A stretch of DNA of 64,000 bases, from NCBI RefSeq assembly GCF_963259705.1, contig NC_081841.1, positions 115,294,979-115,358,978 of the forward strand, written 5' to 3'. How positions within the stretch are numbered: the first letter of the stretch is position 1; every line of letters starts with the position of its first letter. Below the pieces are notes generated by a model, which ran no database searches, was not told the DNA's origin, and worked only from the letters and a program-made list of their open reading frames with translations. Source of the stretch: Myotis daubentonii. Its lineage: Eukaryota; Chordata; Mammalia; Chiroptera; Vespertilionidae. This document shows, piece after piece, positions 22,744-33,211 of this stretch. The position numbers and the translations under genes were made by a program.

Positions 22744-24283
22744 AGTCTTATAGATAAATCTTGATTGCTGTAGCTAATTCCAGGGAGGGTTTGACCTCCA
22801 GGCCAAGTGGCTATGAGATTCAGCTGTGTCAGCGGTGAGAGAACTTCTGTCCTCTAGGGAGGTGCTAATCTAGCCTTTGCCTGAGGCTATCCGGCAAATG
22901 CCTCTGTGCAGGGCTTGGGCAGGGCGGGTCGAACAGGATCAACAGTGTGGGCCGGAGAGAGCAGTTATGGCGGCTCTCAGTCCTGTCCCAAGGGGCTCTG
23001 CCTCTCTGAGTCCCAGCACCCGCTGCAAAGCTCGGAGAGAAAGCTGCACTCGCTCTGACCGAAGCCAGACAGTCCCGCTTCTTCCGCCTGAGTCTGGGTC
23101 CCTAAAGACTCGCCCGGATCTGGAGCTCAGAGTCTGCGACTCCCTCCCGATTGAAAACAACAACCGCGCCCTCCGCCGCCAGCCCGCTCTGCACACTCCG
23201 CACCTCAGAATTTGACTTCAGCACTGCGCCTCCTCTGAGTGTCCGTGTGCGTTTCTCTTTCCTCCTAGTTGTAGGACTTCCACTCAGCCAGCGCCCCTGT
23301 GGTTCTGGGTGATGTCCCTTCCATTTTTTGGTTTCACTTTTGAAGTAGTTGTTCAAAGCAGCAAACTCCGGCGTTAACCTATGCCGCCATCCCCTTTTAT
23401 CCATTTTGAATTTATTCTTGTGTATGATGTAAATTGGTGATCTAATTTCATTTATTTTGCATGTACCTGTCCAATTTCCCAATACTATTGATTGAAGAGA
23501 ATATTTTTATTTCATTATATGCTCTTGTCTCTTTTGTCAAATATTAACTCAGCGTAATGGCTTGGGTCAATTTCTGGGTTCTCTATTCTGTTACATTGAC
23601 CTATATGGCTGTTCTGGTGCCACTACCAGGCTATTTTGCATATAGTGGCATTGTAGCAAAACTTGATATCTGGCATTGTAATTCCTTCATCTTTGTTCTT
23701 CTTTCCCAAGATTGATGCAGCTATTTGGGGTCTTTTTTTTTAATTCCTTATAAATTTTGGAGTGTTTGTTCTAGATCTGTGAAGTATGCCACTGATATTT
23801 TAATAGGGGTTGCATTGAATTTATAGATTGCTTTAGGTAGTATGTACATTTTAATGATGTTGATTCTACCAATCCATGAACACGGTATATTCTCCCACTT
23901 GTTTATATCATCCTATATCCTGTTTTTCATCATTCTGTAGTTTTCCAAGTACAGGGTTTTTACCACCTTGGTCAAGTTTATTACTAAGTATCTTATTTTA
24001 TTTATTTATTTTTTGCAATGGTAAATGGAATTTTTTTTAGTTTCTCTTTCTGAGAGTTCATTATTGTTGTATAAAAATGCCATTGATTTCTGGGTGTTAA
24101 TCCTGCTATATTGCCAAATTTCTTTATTAAATCTAATAGTTTATTCGTGGAGTCTTTAGGATTTTCTGTGTACAATAGCATGTCATCTGCAAATAGTGAA
24201 AGTTTTACTTTCTCTTTCCAATTTGGATGCCTTTTATCTATTTTTTTCTTGTTTGATCACTGTAGCTAGGATTTCCAGTCATA

Positions 24284-24678
24284 GCTATATTAATAAAAGG
24301 GTAATATGCTAATTAGACTAGATAGACTGGACATCTTCCAGACATCCTTCCGGACAAAGCCACGGTGGCAGGGGCCAAGGCAGAGGTGGTTAAGGGTGAT
24401 CAGGCTGGCAGGGGAGAGCAGTTGGGGGCAAGATCAGACCTCCAGGGGAAGGCAGTTGGGGGTGAGATCAGGCCGGAAAGGGAGGGCAGTTAGGAGTGAT
24501 CAGGCAGACAGACAGAGAGGTTAGGGGCAATCAGGTAGGCAGGCAGAGTCAGTTAGGGGCGATCAGGCAGGCAGGCAGGTGAGCGGTTAGGAGCCAGGGG
24601 TCCCTGATTGGAGAGGGTGCAGGCTGGGCTGAGGGAACCCCTCACACCATGCACGAATTTCATGCACTGGGCCACTAG
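24284..24678 (+). mobile_element. Non-autonomous Helitron
   Basis: It starts near TATATTAATAAAAGGGTAAT (first bases diverged) and ends with GCACGAATTTCATGC, then TGGGCCACTAG before host T. The interior is a GATCAGGCAGGCAGG minisatellite. Its 3' end faces the 3' end of the next Helitron 17 bp away. Confidence 0.9.
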
Positions 24679-24695
24679 TGTTGATTATAAAATGA

Positions 24696-25356
24696 CTAGG
24701 GGCCTGGTGCACGAAATTCCTGCACTGGGTGTGGGGCGGGGGGGGAGTGTCCCTCAGCCCAGCCTGCCCCCTCTCACATACTGGGAGCCCTCAGGCGTTG
24801 ACCCCCATCACCCTCCAATCGCAGGATCGGCCCCTTGCCCAGGCATGACACCTCTGGCCTAGGCGTCCGGCCCGGGCAGCAGGGACCTGCAGTGGCAGCG
24901 GGGGCGCCGCGATCCCGCGGGCTCCTCCCCTGCAGGATGTCTCTGGCTGAGGCGTCTGTCCCGGGCAGCGGGGACCCACAGCTGCAGCGGCCCCGCGATC
25001 GTGGGCTTCGCTTTAGGCCCAGGCAAGGGGCCCCTAGCTCCTGGGACTGCCAGCTTTGACCTTGCCCAGCTCCCATCGCTGGCTCCACCCCTACTTCCTG
25101 CTATCACTGGCCAGGGCGGCAAAGGCACCTGATTCTCCGATCATGGCTGGGGGGCAGGGCAAAGGTGGCCCCAGGGCCGCCTTTGCCCTGCCCTCCAGCT
25201 CTTAGCTCCCCCCTGTGTTTCCGATCACTGTCAGTGGCAGGGGGCTTCTTCCTGCTTTCCCTTTTGCCTCCCTGCATTTTGCATATAGCCCTGATTAGCC
25301 AATGAAAAGGGTATCGTCGTACACCAATTACCATTTTTCTCTTTTATTAGTGTAGA
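24696..25356 (-). mobile_element. CpG-rich non-autonomous Helitron
   Basis: It opens CTAGGGGCCTGGTGCACGAA and ends, on +, CAATTACCATTTTTCTCTTT then TTAGTGTAGA. The interior from 24830 to 25110 is GC- and CpG-rich with two diverged copies of a CGGGCAGCRGGGACC module, a possible captured or promoter-like insert. Confidence 0.9.
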
Positions 25357-25821
25357 TAAATTCATCTTATAAAACATAAAATAGAAAATCTTAACTTTAA
25401 ATCAGACATAAATATAACTTTTATTTGATATTGTTTTAAATAAAAGGAATAGATTAAGCATTTTTTAAAAAAGAGACATATTGTCCTATTCATTTCACAA
25501 AATGTATATCTACAGGATAAGCAATCCTTATCAATGTAGCTTTTGCCTTACACAAAATCATTATGTTAATGATATATTTTTAAAATTTTTATTGTACATT
25601 GGACACCTTTTCTTGGTTCTCAAATGAATTACTTTTATGCTTAAAACTGGCACTTCTGACTCCATGATGACTAATAAAATCTGCTATTTTTCATTATTCA
25701 GATGCAATCACTTAGGTTTCAAAGATGAAGAACCATTTCTTTTGTTTTTGTTGCACAAATGCTTACATTTAAATTTCAGTGTTATCTTTTCCAGAATTAT
25801 TTACTTAATTACTTAAGACCT
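25357..25821. other. AT-rich intron, nothing recognised
   Basis: No coding or transposon signature is visible between the Helitron pair and the YBX1 retrocopy. Confidence 0.45.
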
Positions 25822-26312
25822 GAATTAACATTTGCTACCTCTGCCCCCTTTTCTTCTTCAACAACATCAGACTCCACAGTCTCTCCAACTCCTACACTGT
25901 GAAGAGACTTCCTGGGGTTATTCTTCTTTATGGCAGTCTAGTGTACAAACACATCTTCCTTGGTGTGATTCTAGTTGATGAAACGATTTCCTTTTCTTAC
26001 ATTGAACCATTTTACTGTTCCCCAAAACTTCCTTGCCATGACCTACTGTCCCCCCCAACTCCTAACCCTAACCAACCCCCAAGGTGTTGCTGATGAGAGG
26101 TGGTCCAGGCTGCTGCTCCATGTGCAGCAGCCTGTGGTGTTGTCCTTGGTGGGGGCTGCAGGTGGCTGCGGGGTCTCAGCCTAGCTGCTCATGGTTGCGG
26201 TAGTGACTGGGGTGGGGTGCATCAGCTCCTTACAGGGTGTGATGGTAACTAGGCCAGTGGTGGTGGTGGGGCTGCTTAGGGCTCTCTAGGGTCTGCTCTC
26301 AACTCCCACTAC
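25822..26312 (-). pseudogene. YBX1: YBX1 processed pseudogene, 3'-truncated
   Basis: This is a retrocopy of Y-box binding protein 1, a cold-shock-domain DNA/RNA-binding protein. On the minus strand the 5' UTR (about 26310-26193) includes CCTAGTTACCATCACACCC, a recognisable YBX1 leader. The start codon is at 26192-26190 (MSS), and codon 4 is TAG. Codons for AETPQPPAAP follow. The Ala/Gly-rich segment is degenerate and shortened. Then the cold-shock domain is readable: [40 protein letters not shown] and [10 protein letters not shown]. Two further in-frame stops lie there. Similarity ends near 25822, before the basic C-terminal repeats, so the 3' two-thirds and any tail are absent. It is not functional. 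Confidence 0.87.
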
Positions 26313-26457
26313 CTATCAAACTCTAGGATTATTATTTAATGGTTCATATATTCTCTATCGCTCATTGCTAAACAAAAATAAGAATTACCAGTTTTTGAAA
26401 TTATGGATTTAATAGCTAATCATAACCCACATATACTTGAAAAAATACAAACATGTT

Positions 26458-27230
26458 AGACTCAAAACCATGAAAATACTAGAAAAAAATACTAGAGGAA
26501 AATCCTAGAAGAAGCTGTAAATTCTCAGACATTACTCATCACAATTTTTTTTTTCTGATATATCTCCTCAGGCAAGGGAAACAAAAGAAAAAATAAGTAA
26601 TTGGGACCACATCAAACTAAAAAGTTTTTCACAGCAAAGGAAACAATCAACAAAATGAAAAGACAACCCACTGAATGGGAGAACATAATCACTGATATAT
26701 CTGATAAGGGGCTAATAGTAAAAAATTAAAAGTATCTTATAAAATTCAACACCAAAAAAACAAAACACTGATCCAATTTAAAAATGGGCAAAGGACCTGA
26801 GTAGACACTTTTCCAAAGAGGACATACAGTGTCCAATAGACATATGAAAAGATGTTCAATGTCACTAATTATCAGAGAATTGCAAATTAAAACCACAATG
26901 GGATCTCACCTCACATCTGTCAGAATGGCTATCATCAATAAATCAACAAACAAAAAGTGCTGGAAAGGACATGGAGAAAGACAAGTACCACAGGATTTTA
27001 TTCATATGTAAAATTTAATAAATATACTGAACTAACAAGCAAAATAGGAACACAGACAGACAGTTCTGGTGAGTGGGGCATTGAGAAAAATAAAAAGAAA
27101 GAACTCATAGACATTAACAACAGTGTAGTGATTGTTGGGTGCGGGGGGAGAGGTGTAGAGGTTCAAGAGGGTATAGGGGAAATAAATGATGATGGAAAAA
27201 ATTAAATAAAATAAAGCAAAAAAAAACCAT
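26458..27230 (+). mobile_element. L1 3' end, plus strand
   Basis: Sense L1 sequence: AATTGGGACCACATCAAACT, AAAATGGGCAAAGGACCTGA, GAATTGCAAATTAAAACCAC and GTCAGAATGGCTATCATC. It ends in a short 3' UTR and an AATAAAATAAAGC A-rich tail. ORF2 is broken by stops. Confidence 0.88.
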
Positions 27231-27318
27231 AAATTATCTTTTGGAAATATATGAAGCAGAACATTGTTGTTCTTGAGAGATAATACAAGCTCCTGTTTGT
27301 GTTTCCTTGTATTATATT

Positions 27319-28093
27319 CAGGGTGGGGCAAAATAGGTTTATAGTTGTGAATACATAAAAAAAGGGTTAATTCTTGTATTATTATTTACTAGAGGCCCGG
27401 TGTACAAAATTCATGCACAGGGAAGGACTTCATGCACAAGGGGGCGGGGGGTGTCCCTCAGCCAAGCCTGTACCCTCTCCAATCTGGGACCCCTTGGGGA
27501 ATGTCCAACTGCCAATTTAGGCCCATTCCCTGCCTAAACTGGCAATCGGACATCCCTCTCACAATCCGGGACTGCTGACTCCTAACCAGTCTCCTGCCTG
27601 CCTGCCTGATTGCTCCTAACCACTCTGCCTGCCAGCCTGATAGCCCCATAACTGCTCCCCTGCTGACCTGATTGATGCCTAACTGCTTCCCTGTTGGCCT
27701 GATTGTCCCCAACTGCCCTCCCCTGCCAGCCCGATCACCTCCAACTGCCTTCCCCTGCAGGGCTGAGGGGACTGGGGGACTGAGGCTGGATGAGGCAGGG
27801 CTGAGGGGACTGGGAGACTGAGGCTGGATGAAGCGGGGCTGAGGGGACTGGGATACTGAGGCTGGATGAGATGCTGCTGAGGAGACTGGGCACCACCATC
27901 TTGTGGCTGTGGATGCCACCATCTTGTGAGGGCATGGCAGTCAATTAGCATATTCCCTCTTTATTGGCTGTGGGCACTGCCATCTTTGTGAGGGTGTGAT
28001 GGTGAATTAGCATATTCCCTCTTTATTAGATAGGATTAATTTTTATATTATTTTCCATACAAACAACTGAAGATCTATTTTTACCCTACCCTG
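27319..28093. mobile_element. Mariner-like MITE split by a Helitron
   Basis: The left end CAGGGTGGGGCAAAATAGGT at 27319 and the right end (complement of CAGGGTAGGGTAAAAATAGA) at 28093 are inverted repeats. A TA follows on the right and a diverged TT precedes on the left. Without the Helitron at 27389-28035 the element is about 128 bp with no ORF. Confidence 0.75.
27389..28035 (-). mobile_element. Helitron inside the MITE
   Basis: It opens CTAGAGGCCCGGTGTACAAA and ends GCATATTCCCTCTTTATTAG then ATAGGA. The flanks are A on the left and T on the right, as expected. At 27765-27890 there are four tandem units of about 33-35 bp with core GGGGACTGGGARACTGAGGC. Near the 5' end the module GTGAATTAGCATATTCCCTC is partly duplicated. 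Confidence 0.92.
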
Positions 28094-28588
28094 TATATGA
28101 TAGGAAACTTTGGAACTTATCCCCACTCCCATTTTTTTACCCTATGAGGCATATTCACAGGTTTTCTAAATAGAGGTCAATTGTCTTTTATTTGAATTCT
28201 TGAAAGAAAAAAAAACATATGGTAAAAGTCTCTAGTATTTACATTGCCTGTGCTATAATTTTATGATTTGTAATTCTGAAGCTGGATTTTGAAGTTGTGT
28301 GTTTGTAGTACTTTGTTACAGCAGCCTGAACTAAGACAGCCACAAAAATGTGAAATATCATGAAGCGTTAAGCCAGTAAGTTTTGGAACATATATATGTG
28401 TTCACCACCAAAGTCTGGCAACTGTATTTCCAGTTATATTTCTTAACATTTCCCAAATAATTTTTCTCATTTCCAGCCTTATACTCCCTGCTATTTTAGA
28501 AGTAGTCTTAGACTAATGCACCTCACCCAGTTTTCCTGTGTCCATGGCTTCAATCTTGTTTCATCCAAATTCACACTACATTCTAGGA
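28094..28588. other. Intron, nothing recognised
   Basis: AT-rich unique sequence that includes the left target duplication of the following hAT element. Confidence 0.45.
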
Positions 28589-28823
28589 CAGTGATGGTGA
28601 ACCTATGACACATGTGTCAGAGGTGACATGCAAACTCATTTTTTTGGTTGATTTTTCTTTGTTAAATGGCATTTAAATATATAAAATAAATATCAAAATT
28701 ATAAGTCTTTGTTTTACTATGGTTGCAAATATCAAAAAATTTCTATATGTGACATGGCACCAGACTTAAGTTAGGGTTTTTCAAAATGCTGACACGCCGA
28801 GCTCAAAAGGTTCTCCATCACTG
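28589..28823 (+). mobile_element. Non-autonomous hAT MITE
   Basis: The termini CAGTGATGGTGAACC and the complement GGTTCTCCATCACTG at the other end are near-perfect inverted repeats. The flanking 8-bp repeats TTCTAGGA (28581-28588) and CTCTAGGA (28824-28831) differ at one position. It is 235 bp, AT-rich and has no ORF. The 8-bp duplication is diagnostic of hAT. Confidence 0.92.
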
Positions 28824-28894
28824 CTCTAGGATATTTAATATGTAAACATTCCCCACATTTAAATTATTCTATTAAAATATAAGAAACATTACTA

Positions 28895-29358
28895 TGTTAC
28901 TTTTTATTGTGGCAAAATACACATAACATTAACTATTCCATCATCACAATTTTTAAGTATACAGTACAGCAACATTAAGGACATTCATATTGTTGTGTAA
29001 CCATCACCATCATCTATCTTCAAAACATTTTCATCTTTCTAAACTGAAACTCCATACCCACTAAACAATAATTCTCCCTTCTCTCATCTCCCAGTCCCTG
29101 GAAACCACTATTCTACTTTCTGTTTCTATAAGTTTGACTATTCTGGGTATCTTATATAAGTGGAATCATATAATATCTGGTGTTTTGTGTTTGCCTTATA
29201 TCTCTTAGCATAATGTTTTAAAGGTTCATACATATTATAACATGTATCAAAATTTCATTCCTATTTAACACTGAATAATAGTTCATTTTGTGTATATACC
29301 ACATTTTGCTTATCCCTTCATCTATTGGTGGACATTTAGGGTGTTTACACTTTTAGCT
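28895..29358 (-). mobile_element. Old L1 3' fragment
   Basis: Antisense of old L1M 3' sequence: TTATTGTGGCAAAATACACA, TTGTGTAACCATCACCATCA, CAGTCCCTGGAAACCACTAT and TATAAGTGGAATCATATAAT. A Helitron truncates it at 29360. Confidence 0.82.
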
Positions 29359-29359
29359 A

Positions 29360-29748
29360 TCTATAATAATAAAAGGGTAATATGCTAATTAGACTGGATG
29401 TCCTTCTGTTCATCATTCTGGACATCCCTCCAGACGAAACTGGGGCTGGAGAGAAGCCATACTGAGTTCCAGGTGCCTGTGGGTGACTGGAGGGAAGCCA
29501 GCCTGGGTCCCAGGTGCCTACCAGCAGCCAGAGCAAAGTCCGGGTCCTGGGTGCCTGCTGTTGGCCGGAGTGAAGCCTGGGTCCTGGGTGCCTGCGGGAA
29601 TCCAGAGGGAAGCCATTCCAGGTCCTGGGTACCAGTGGGAGGATGGAGGGAAACAAGTCTGGATACCAGGTGCCAGAAGGAAGCAGGTGTCAGCAGCCAG
29701 GGGAAGGAAGGCCTACTCTTGCACTAATTTCATGCATTGGGCCTCTAG
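29360..29748 (+). mobile_element. Non-autonomous Helitron
   Basis: It starts TCTATAATAATAAAAGGGTA and ends around CTAATTTCATGCATTGGGCC then TCTAG. The interior repeats GGGTCCTGGGTGCCTGC. It is followed 4 bp later by the next Helitron's TC. Confidence 0.93.
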
Positions 29749-29752
29749 TCTA

Positions 29753-31226
29753 TCCTATCTAATAATAGACAAACATGGTAATTAACCGTAACTTCGCTAC
29801 CTGCCGGGAGCCGGTCCATGCTTGCTGTTTCAAGGGACCTGGCATATATGGCATACTGTTCTTAAGATGTTTGCTCACCTTCTTGGCACTATGTGTTTTA
29901 ACCAAGGTCTCCTCTCTGAGAAAGGTTGTTTCCCCAGGTAGGGATTTTCCCCTGAAGTTAGGGAGGGAATAAAACCCCTTAACTAAGTGCCAGGCGGGTA
30001 ATTAATCACTTTAACTACAAACAATCATGCTTAAGCTGCATAATCTTTACTCCCTGGAATGGAGATAAGAAATGCCCTAACCTTTGTAATAGAGATTGAT
30101 AGGATTGAATCAACTGGTATAAATACAGTTGTAACAAGACAGAAAGAGACAGAACTTAGAACACAGAACTTAGAAGTCAGAACTCAGAAGACAGAACCTA
30201 CACAGAACCTACAGACAGAAGAACTTCGCTGGAGAGAACATGGCAAAAGATCCTGGACTGAACCTGACTGCGGAGATTGGCAGGAGAGCCTGACTAGAAC
30301 CTGGTGACTGAACCTGACTGGAGAACCTGGACAGAACCTCTCTGGAGATCCTGAGCAGAACCTCTCTGGAGATCCAGACCAGAACTTGGCTGGAGATCCT
30401 GGCTGGAGATCCTGGCTAGGCTGCTGATCAACTGAACACTGTCTCCATGTCCTTCCTTCTTCGCCGACTCCGTCTACACCTTTGGGGACCCCTGGACCTG
30501 CTAGGGCTGGACCCCAGCAGCTACCCTTCTCATTGGCTAATCAGGGCGAGTTGCAAATTAACTGCCAACTAAGATGGCGGTTAACCGCCAACAAATATGG
30601 CGGCTAATTTGCATACTGCAGGCAGGCTGGGACAGCGCCATCCTGCCTGCCCCGCCACCATCCGGGCCTGCTATCTGTGACCTGGGTGGCAGGCGACCCA
30701 TGTGTGACCCTACCCAGGGCTGGCAGGCATGACCGCAGCAATCCACCACTGGCCAAGCCCCCAACCAGCCCTCCCACAGGAGATCAGGGCTGGTGGGGCA
30801 ACTGCAGTGGTCGGCCAGCAGTCACACCCCCAACCAGCTCTCCCGTGGGGAGATTGGGGCTGGTGAGGTAACCGCAGCGGTCCGCCAGCACTCACGCCCC
30901 CAACCAGCTCTCCTGCCGGGAGATCGGGGCTGGTGAGGTGACTGCAGCGGTCTGCCAGCACTCACGCCCCCAACCAGCTGCCAGCTGCCAGCACAGCGGT
31001 GGTGGTGGGAGCTTCTCCTGCGTCCTTAGCAGTGCTATGGATGTCTGACTGCAGCTTAGGCCTGCTCCCCGCTGGCAAGCGGACATCACCTGAGGGCTCC
31101 CGGGCTGCGCAGGGAGCGGGCCTAGGCCAGCAGGTGGATATACCCCGAGGGGTCCCAGACTGCGAGAGGGCACAGGTCGGGCTGAGGGACCTCCCCGAGT
31201 GCACACATTTTTGTGCAGGCCTCTAA
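29753..31226 (+). mobile_element. Helitron carrying a solo LTR
   Basis: It starts TCCTATCTAATAATAGACAA and ends with palindrome GCACACATTTTTGTGC and CTCTAA (CTAG diverged). Without the LTR at 29802-30519 it is about 750 bp. The part 30760-30975 is a GC-rich minisatellite of about 66 bp per unit with core GGAGATCGGGGCTGGTGAGG. Confidence 0.9.
29802..30519 (+). mobile_element. Solo LTR with 6-bp target duplication
   Basis: It begins TGCCGGGAGCCGG and ends GGACCCCAGCA. It is flanked by GCTACC on both sides (29796-29801 and 30520-30525). The interrupted Helitron sequence is otherwise continuous, as shown by the uninterrupted relative near 33255. A TATA box lies at 30118-30123. The second half is a run of AACCTGRCTGGAGA-like short repeats. 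A 6-bp duplication fits a class II (betaretrovirus-like) ERV. No retroviral gene is attached. Confidence 0.87.
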
Positions 31227-31466
31227 TATATATATAAAAGCCTAAGTGACCAAATGACCGAATGACTGATGGACCGGTCACTATCACATGCAGGGGGCAG
31301 ATGCTCAATGCAGGAGCTGACCCCTGGTGGTCAGTGTGCTCCCACAGCCAACTTCCCATGGCCAGCAGCCCCAATCGGGACTGGGCGAGATGGCTCCTAT
31401 TGGCCCTGAACACCTGCCAGGCCAAAGGACCCCACCCATGCATGAATTCGTGCACCAGGCCTCCAG
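31227..31466 (+). mobile_element. Short Helitron, tandem to the preceding one
   Basis: It starts in TATATATAAAAGCCTAAGTG and ends with palindrome GCATGAATTCGTGC, then ACCAGGCCTCCAG. It is 240 bp and carries half of the CCACCAGGGG palindrome (31318-31333). It joins the previous Helitron without spacer. Confidence 0.85.
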
Positions 31467-31772
31467 TTGTAGATAATGTTGCTATATTACATTATTTTAA
31501 AATCCTAACCCGGCTCTCTATTGCTTACTTTATAGATTCTATAAAATAAAACCCCAGCTTCTTAACAAGATATCTGAACCTGAATTTCCACCTATCTTCA
31601 TCTCTCATCACTTCCTGACATCCGTTCTGTGCTCAGCAATTCCAGTTTGCTAGTATTTCTTCTGTGCTGTGCTCAGTGAATGTTGCATCTGTACATTTTC
31701 TTATTACTTTATTAACTTGAAATATAATCATTACCTAAGGCTAGATCATATGACTCTTTAAGACATTAACAC
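31467..31772. other. Intron, nothing recognised
   Basis: Even-composition sequence between a Helitron and a SINE, possibly an ancient repeat but unassigned. Confidence 0.4.
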
Positions 31773-31975
31773 TCTCCCAGCTGGTGTGATTCAGTGGTTG
31801 AGCATTGACTTATGAACAAGGAGGTCACATGCCTGAGTCTCAAGCTCAGTGTTCACTGGGGAAAAAGTGCAGGAGGCAGCCAATCAATTGCTTCTCAATG
31901 TTGATGTTTCTATCTCTCTCTCCCTCTCCCTTTCTCTCTGAAATCAATAAAAATATATTTTTAATAAAAATATTA
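31773..31975 (+). mobile_element. Ves-type SINE, diverged
   Basis: The sequence CAGCTGGTGTGATTCAGTGG is followed by GAACAAGGAGGTCAC, GGAGGCAGCCAATCAATTG, a CT-rich block and CAATAAAAATATATTTTTAA. This is the 'GTGTGGCTCAGTGGTT' subfamily. Confidence 0.88.
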
Positions 31976-32045
31976 GAACTCAAGCTTCAGAAAGGTTCCC
32001 ACATTTTCTCCCTCTTTTATGTCTGGAGCATGTACATTTACCACA

Positions 32046-32616
32046 TCCTATCTAATAAAAGAGGAACATGGTAATTAGCCGTACCTCTGCTACCCTTCCC
32101 ATTGGCTAATCAGGGAGATATGCAAATTAACTGCCAGCCAAGATGGCGGCCGGCAGCCAGGCAGCTTGAAACTAACATGAGGCTTGCTTGCTTTAGTGAT
32201 GGAGGACTCCAACGTTCCCCGCCTGCAGCTGCCGGCCTCTGAGCTTGCAGTTTGAAACATTGTTACAAATATAGAAGCTAAAAAAAAACCCAGAAACCTG
32301 CTTTCAGCCAGCCTGGACCTCAGAGCTGGAGTTGATACAGTGTTTCGATTATAGAACCCAAACAAACCAGATACCTGCTTTCAGCAGCGGAGGCCTAAGA
32401 GTTGGAGCAAAGCCTCAGAGCTAAAGCTGGCCCAGAATAAAAAAAAAAAGAAAAAGAAAAAAAAGAGCGGTTGGGAGCTTCAGTCACCCGCCAGCCTGAA
32501 AACAGGCCTCAGCCTCTCACCCAGACTGGCCAGGCACCCCAGTGGGGACCCCCACCCTGATCCAGGACACCCTTCAGGGCAAACCAGCCGGCCCCCACCC
32601 ATGCACCAGGCCTCTA
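32046..32616 (+). mobile_element. Helitron unit A1 of an A-B-A-B array
   Basis: It starts TCCTATCTAATAAAAGAGGA and ends GCACCAGGCCTCTA directly at the next TC. It contains AAGATGGCGGCCGGCAGCCA, AAACCCAGAAACCTGCTTTC modules and an A-rich run near 32440. It is the same type as 33212-33760. Confidence 0.93.
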
Positions 32617-33211
32617 TCCTATATAGTGAAAGGGTAATATGCCTCCCAGCACCGGGATCAGCATGACAGGGGGCAGCGCCCAAACCCCCTGATTGCCCTG
32701 CGGCTCTGTGTGTGACAGGGGGCGTGGCCACAACCTCCCTATCTGCCCTGCTCTGTTCGTGACAGGGGAAGGCGCCCCAACCCCCTCATGGGCCCTGCTC
32801 TGTGAGTGACAGGGGGCAGCACCTCAACCCCCTGATTGGCCCTGCTCTGTGTGTGACAGGGGGTGGCTCCGCAAACTCCCCATCGACCCTGCCTTGAGTG
32901 TGACAGGGGGAAGTGCCCCAACCCCCCAATCCACCCTACCCTGAGCGTGACTGAGGCTGGCATCGCAACCTCCCAATCCACCCTGCTCTGTGCATGACAT
33001 GGGGTGGCGCCCCAACTCCCCAATTGGCCCTGCTCTGAGCCCGAACAGGGGCTGCACCTAGGGATTGGGCCTGCCCTCTGCCACCCGGAAGCAGGCCTAA
33101 GCCAGCAGGTCGTTATCTCCAGAGGGGTCCCAGACTGTGAGAGGGCACAGACCGGGCTGAGGGACCCCCCTCCCCTCCGAATGCACAAATTTTTGTGCAT
33201 CGGGCCTCTAG
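32617..33211 (+). mobile_element. Helitron unit B1 of the array
   Basis: It starts TCCTATATAGTGAAAGGGTA and ends with palindrome CACAAATTTTTGTG and CGGGCCTCTAG. The middle is a GC-rich tandem array of roughly 57-60-bp units (core GGCCCTGCTCTGTGTGTGAC then GGGGGY). The minus-strand ORF across it merely reads this repeat. Confidence 0.93.

Larger units (their letters stand above)
21504..23392 (-). mobile_element. Full-length half-L1 (HAL1-like, ORF1 only)
   Basis: It is 1889 bp, bounded by a perfect 15-bp duplication CCTTTTATCCATTTT at 21489-21503 and 23393-23407. On the minus strand it holds a CpG-rich 5' UTR of about 690 bp beginning GGGGATGGCGGCATAGG, ORF1, then a 3' UTR of about 350 bp with AATAAAG and an A/T tail. 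There is no ORF2 between ORF1 and the tail, which defines the half-L1 class, mobilised by L1 in trans. A near-identical but 5'-truncated copy lies at 40649-41896, suggesting recent activity. Confidence 0.9.
20036..24283 (-). mobile_element. L1 LINE, minus strand, host of a SINE and a half-L1
   Basis: Antisense L1 runs from the 3' end (ATTGTTAAATGTATTACAGA) through AGTGGGACTAAAGGGTCAAA, TTGGCAAATATGTTCTCCC and GTAGTCCCATATATTTAT. After the nested insertions (21208-21487, 21504-23392) it continues with ATGGTAAATGGAA and GTCATCTGCAAATAGTGAA, the reverse-transcriptase part of ORF2. No intact ORF2 segment remains. A Helitron cuts it off at 24284. Confidence 0.88.

Noticed and set aside
26055..26072. 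Telomere-like CCCTAACCCTAACC
   Set aside because: Only about two units inside the degenerate YBX1 retrocopy, so chance similarity.
32739..33200. A 153-codon minus ORF with repeated CHTQ motifs, resembling a repeat protein
   Set aside because: It reads the GC-rich minisatellite of a Helitron. Similar ORFs appear wherever that repeat occurs (35230-35946) and on both strands.
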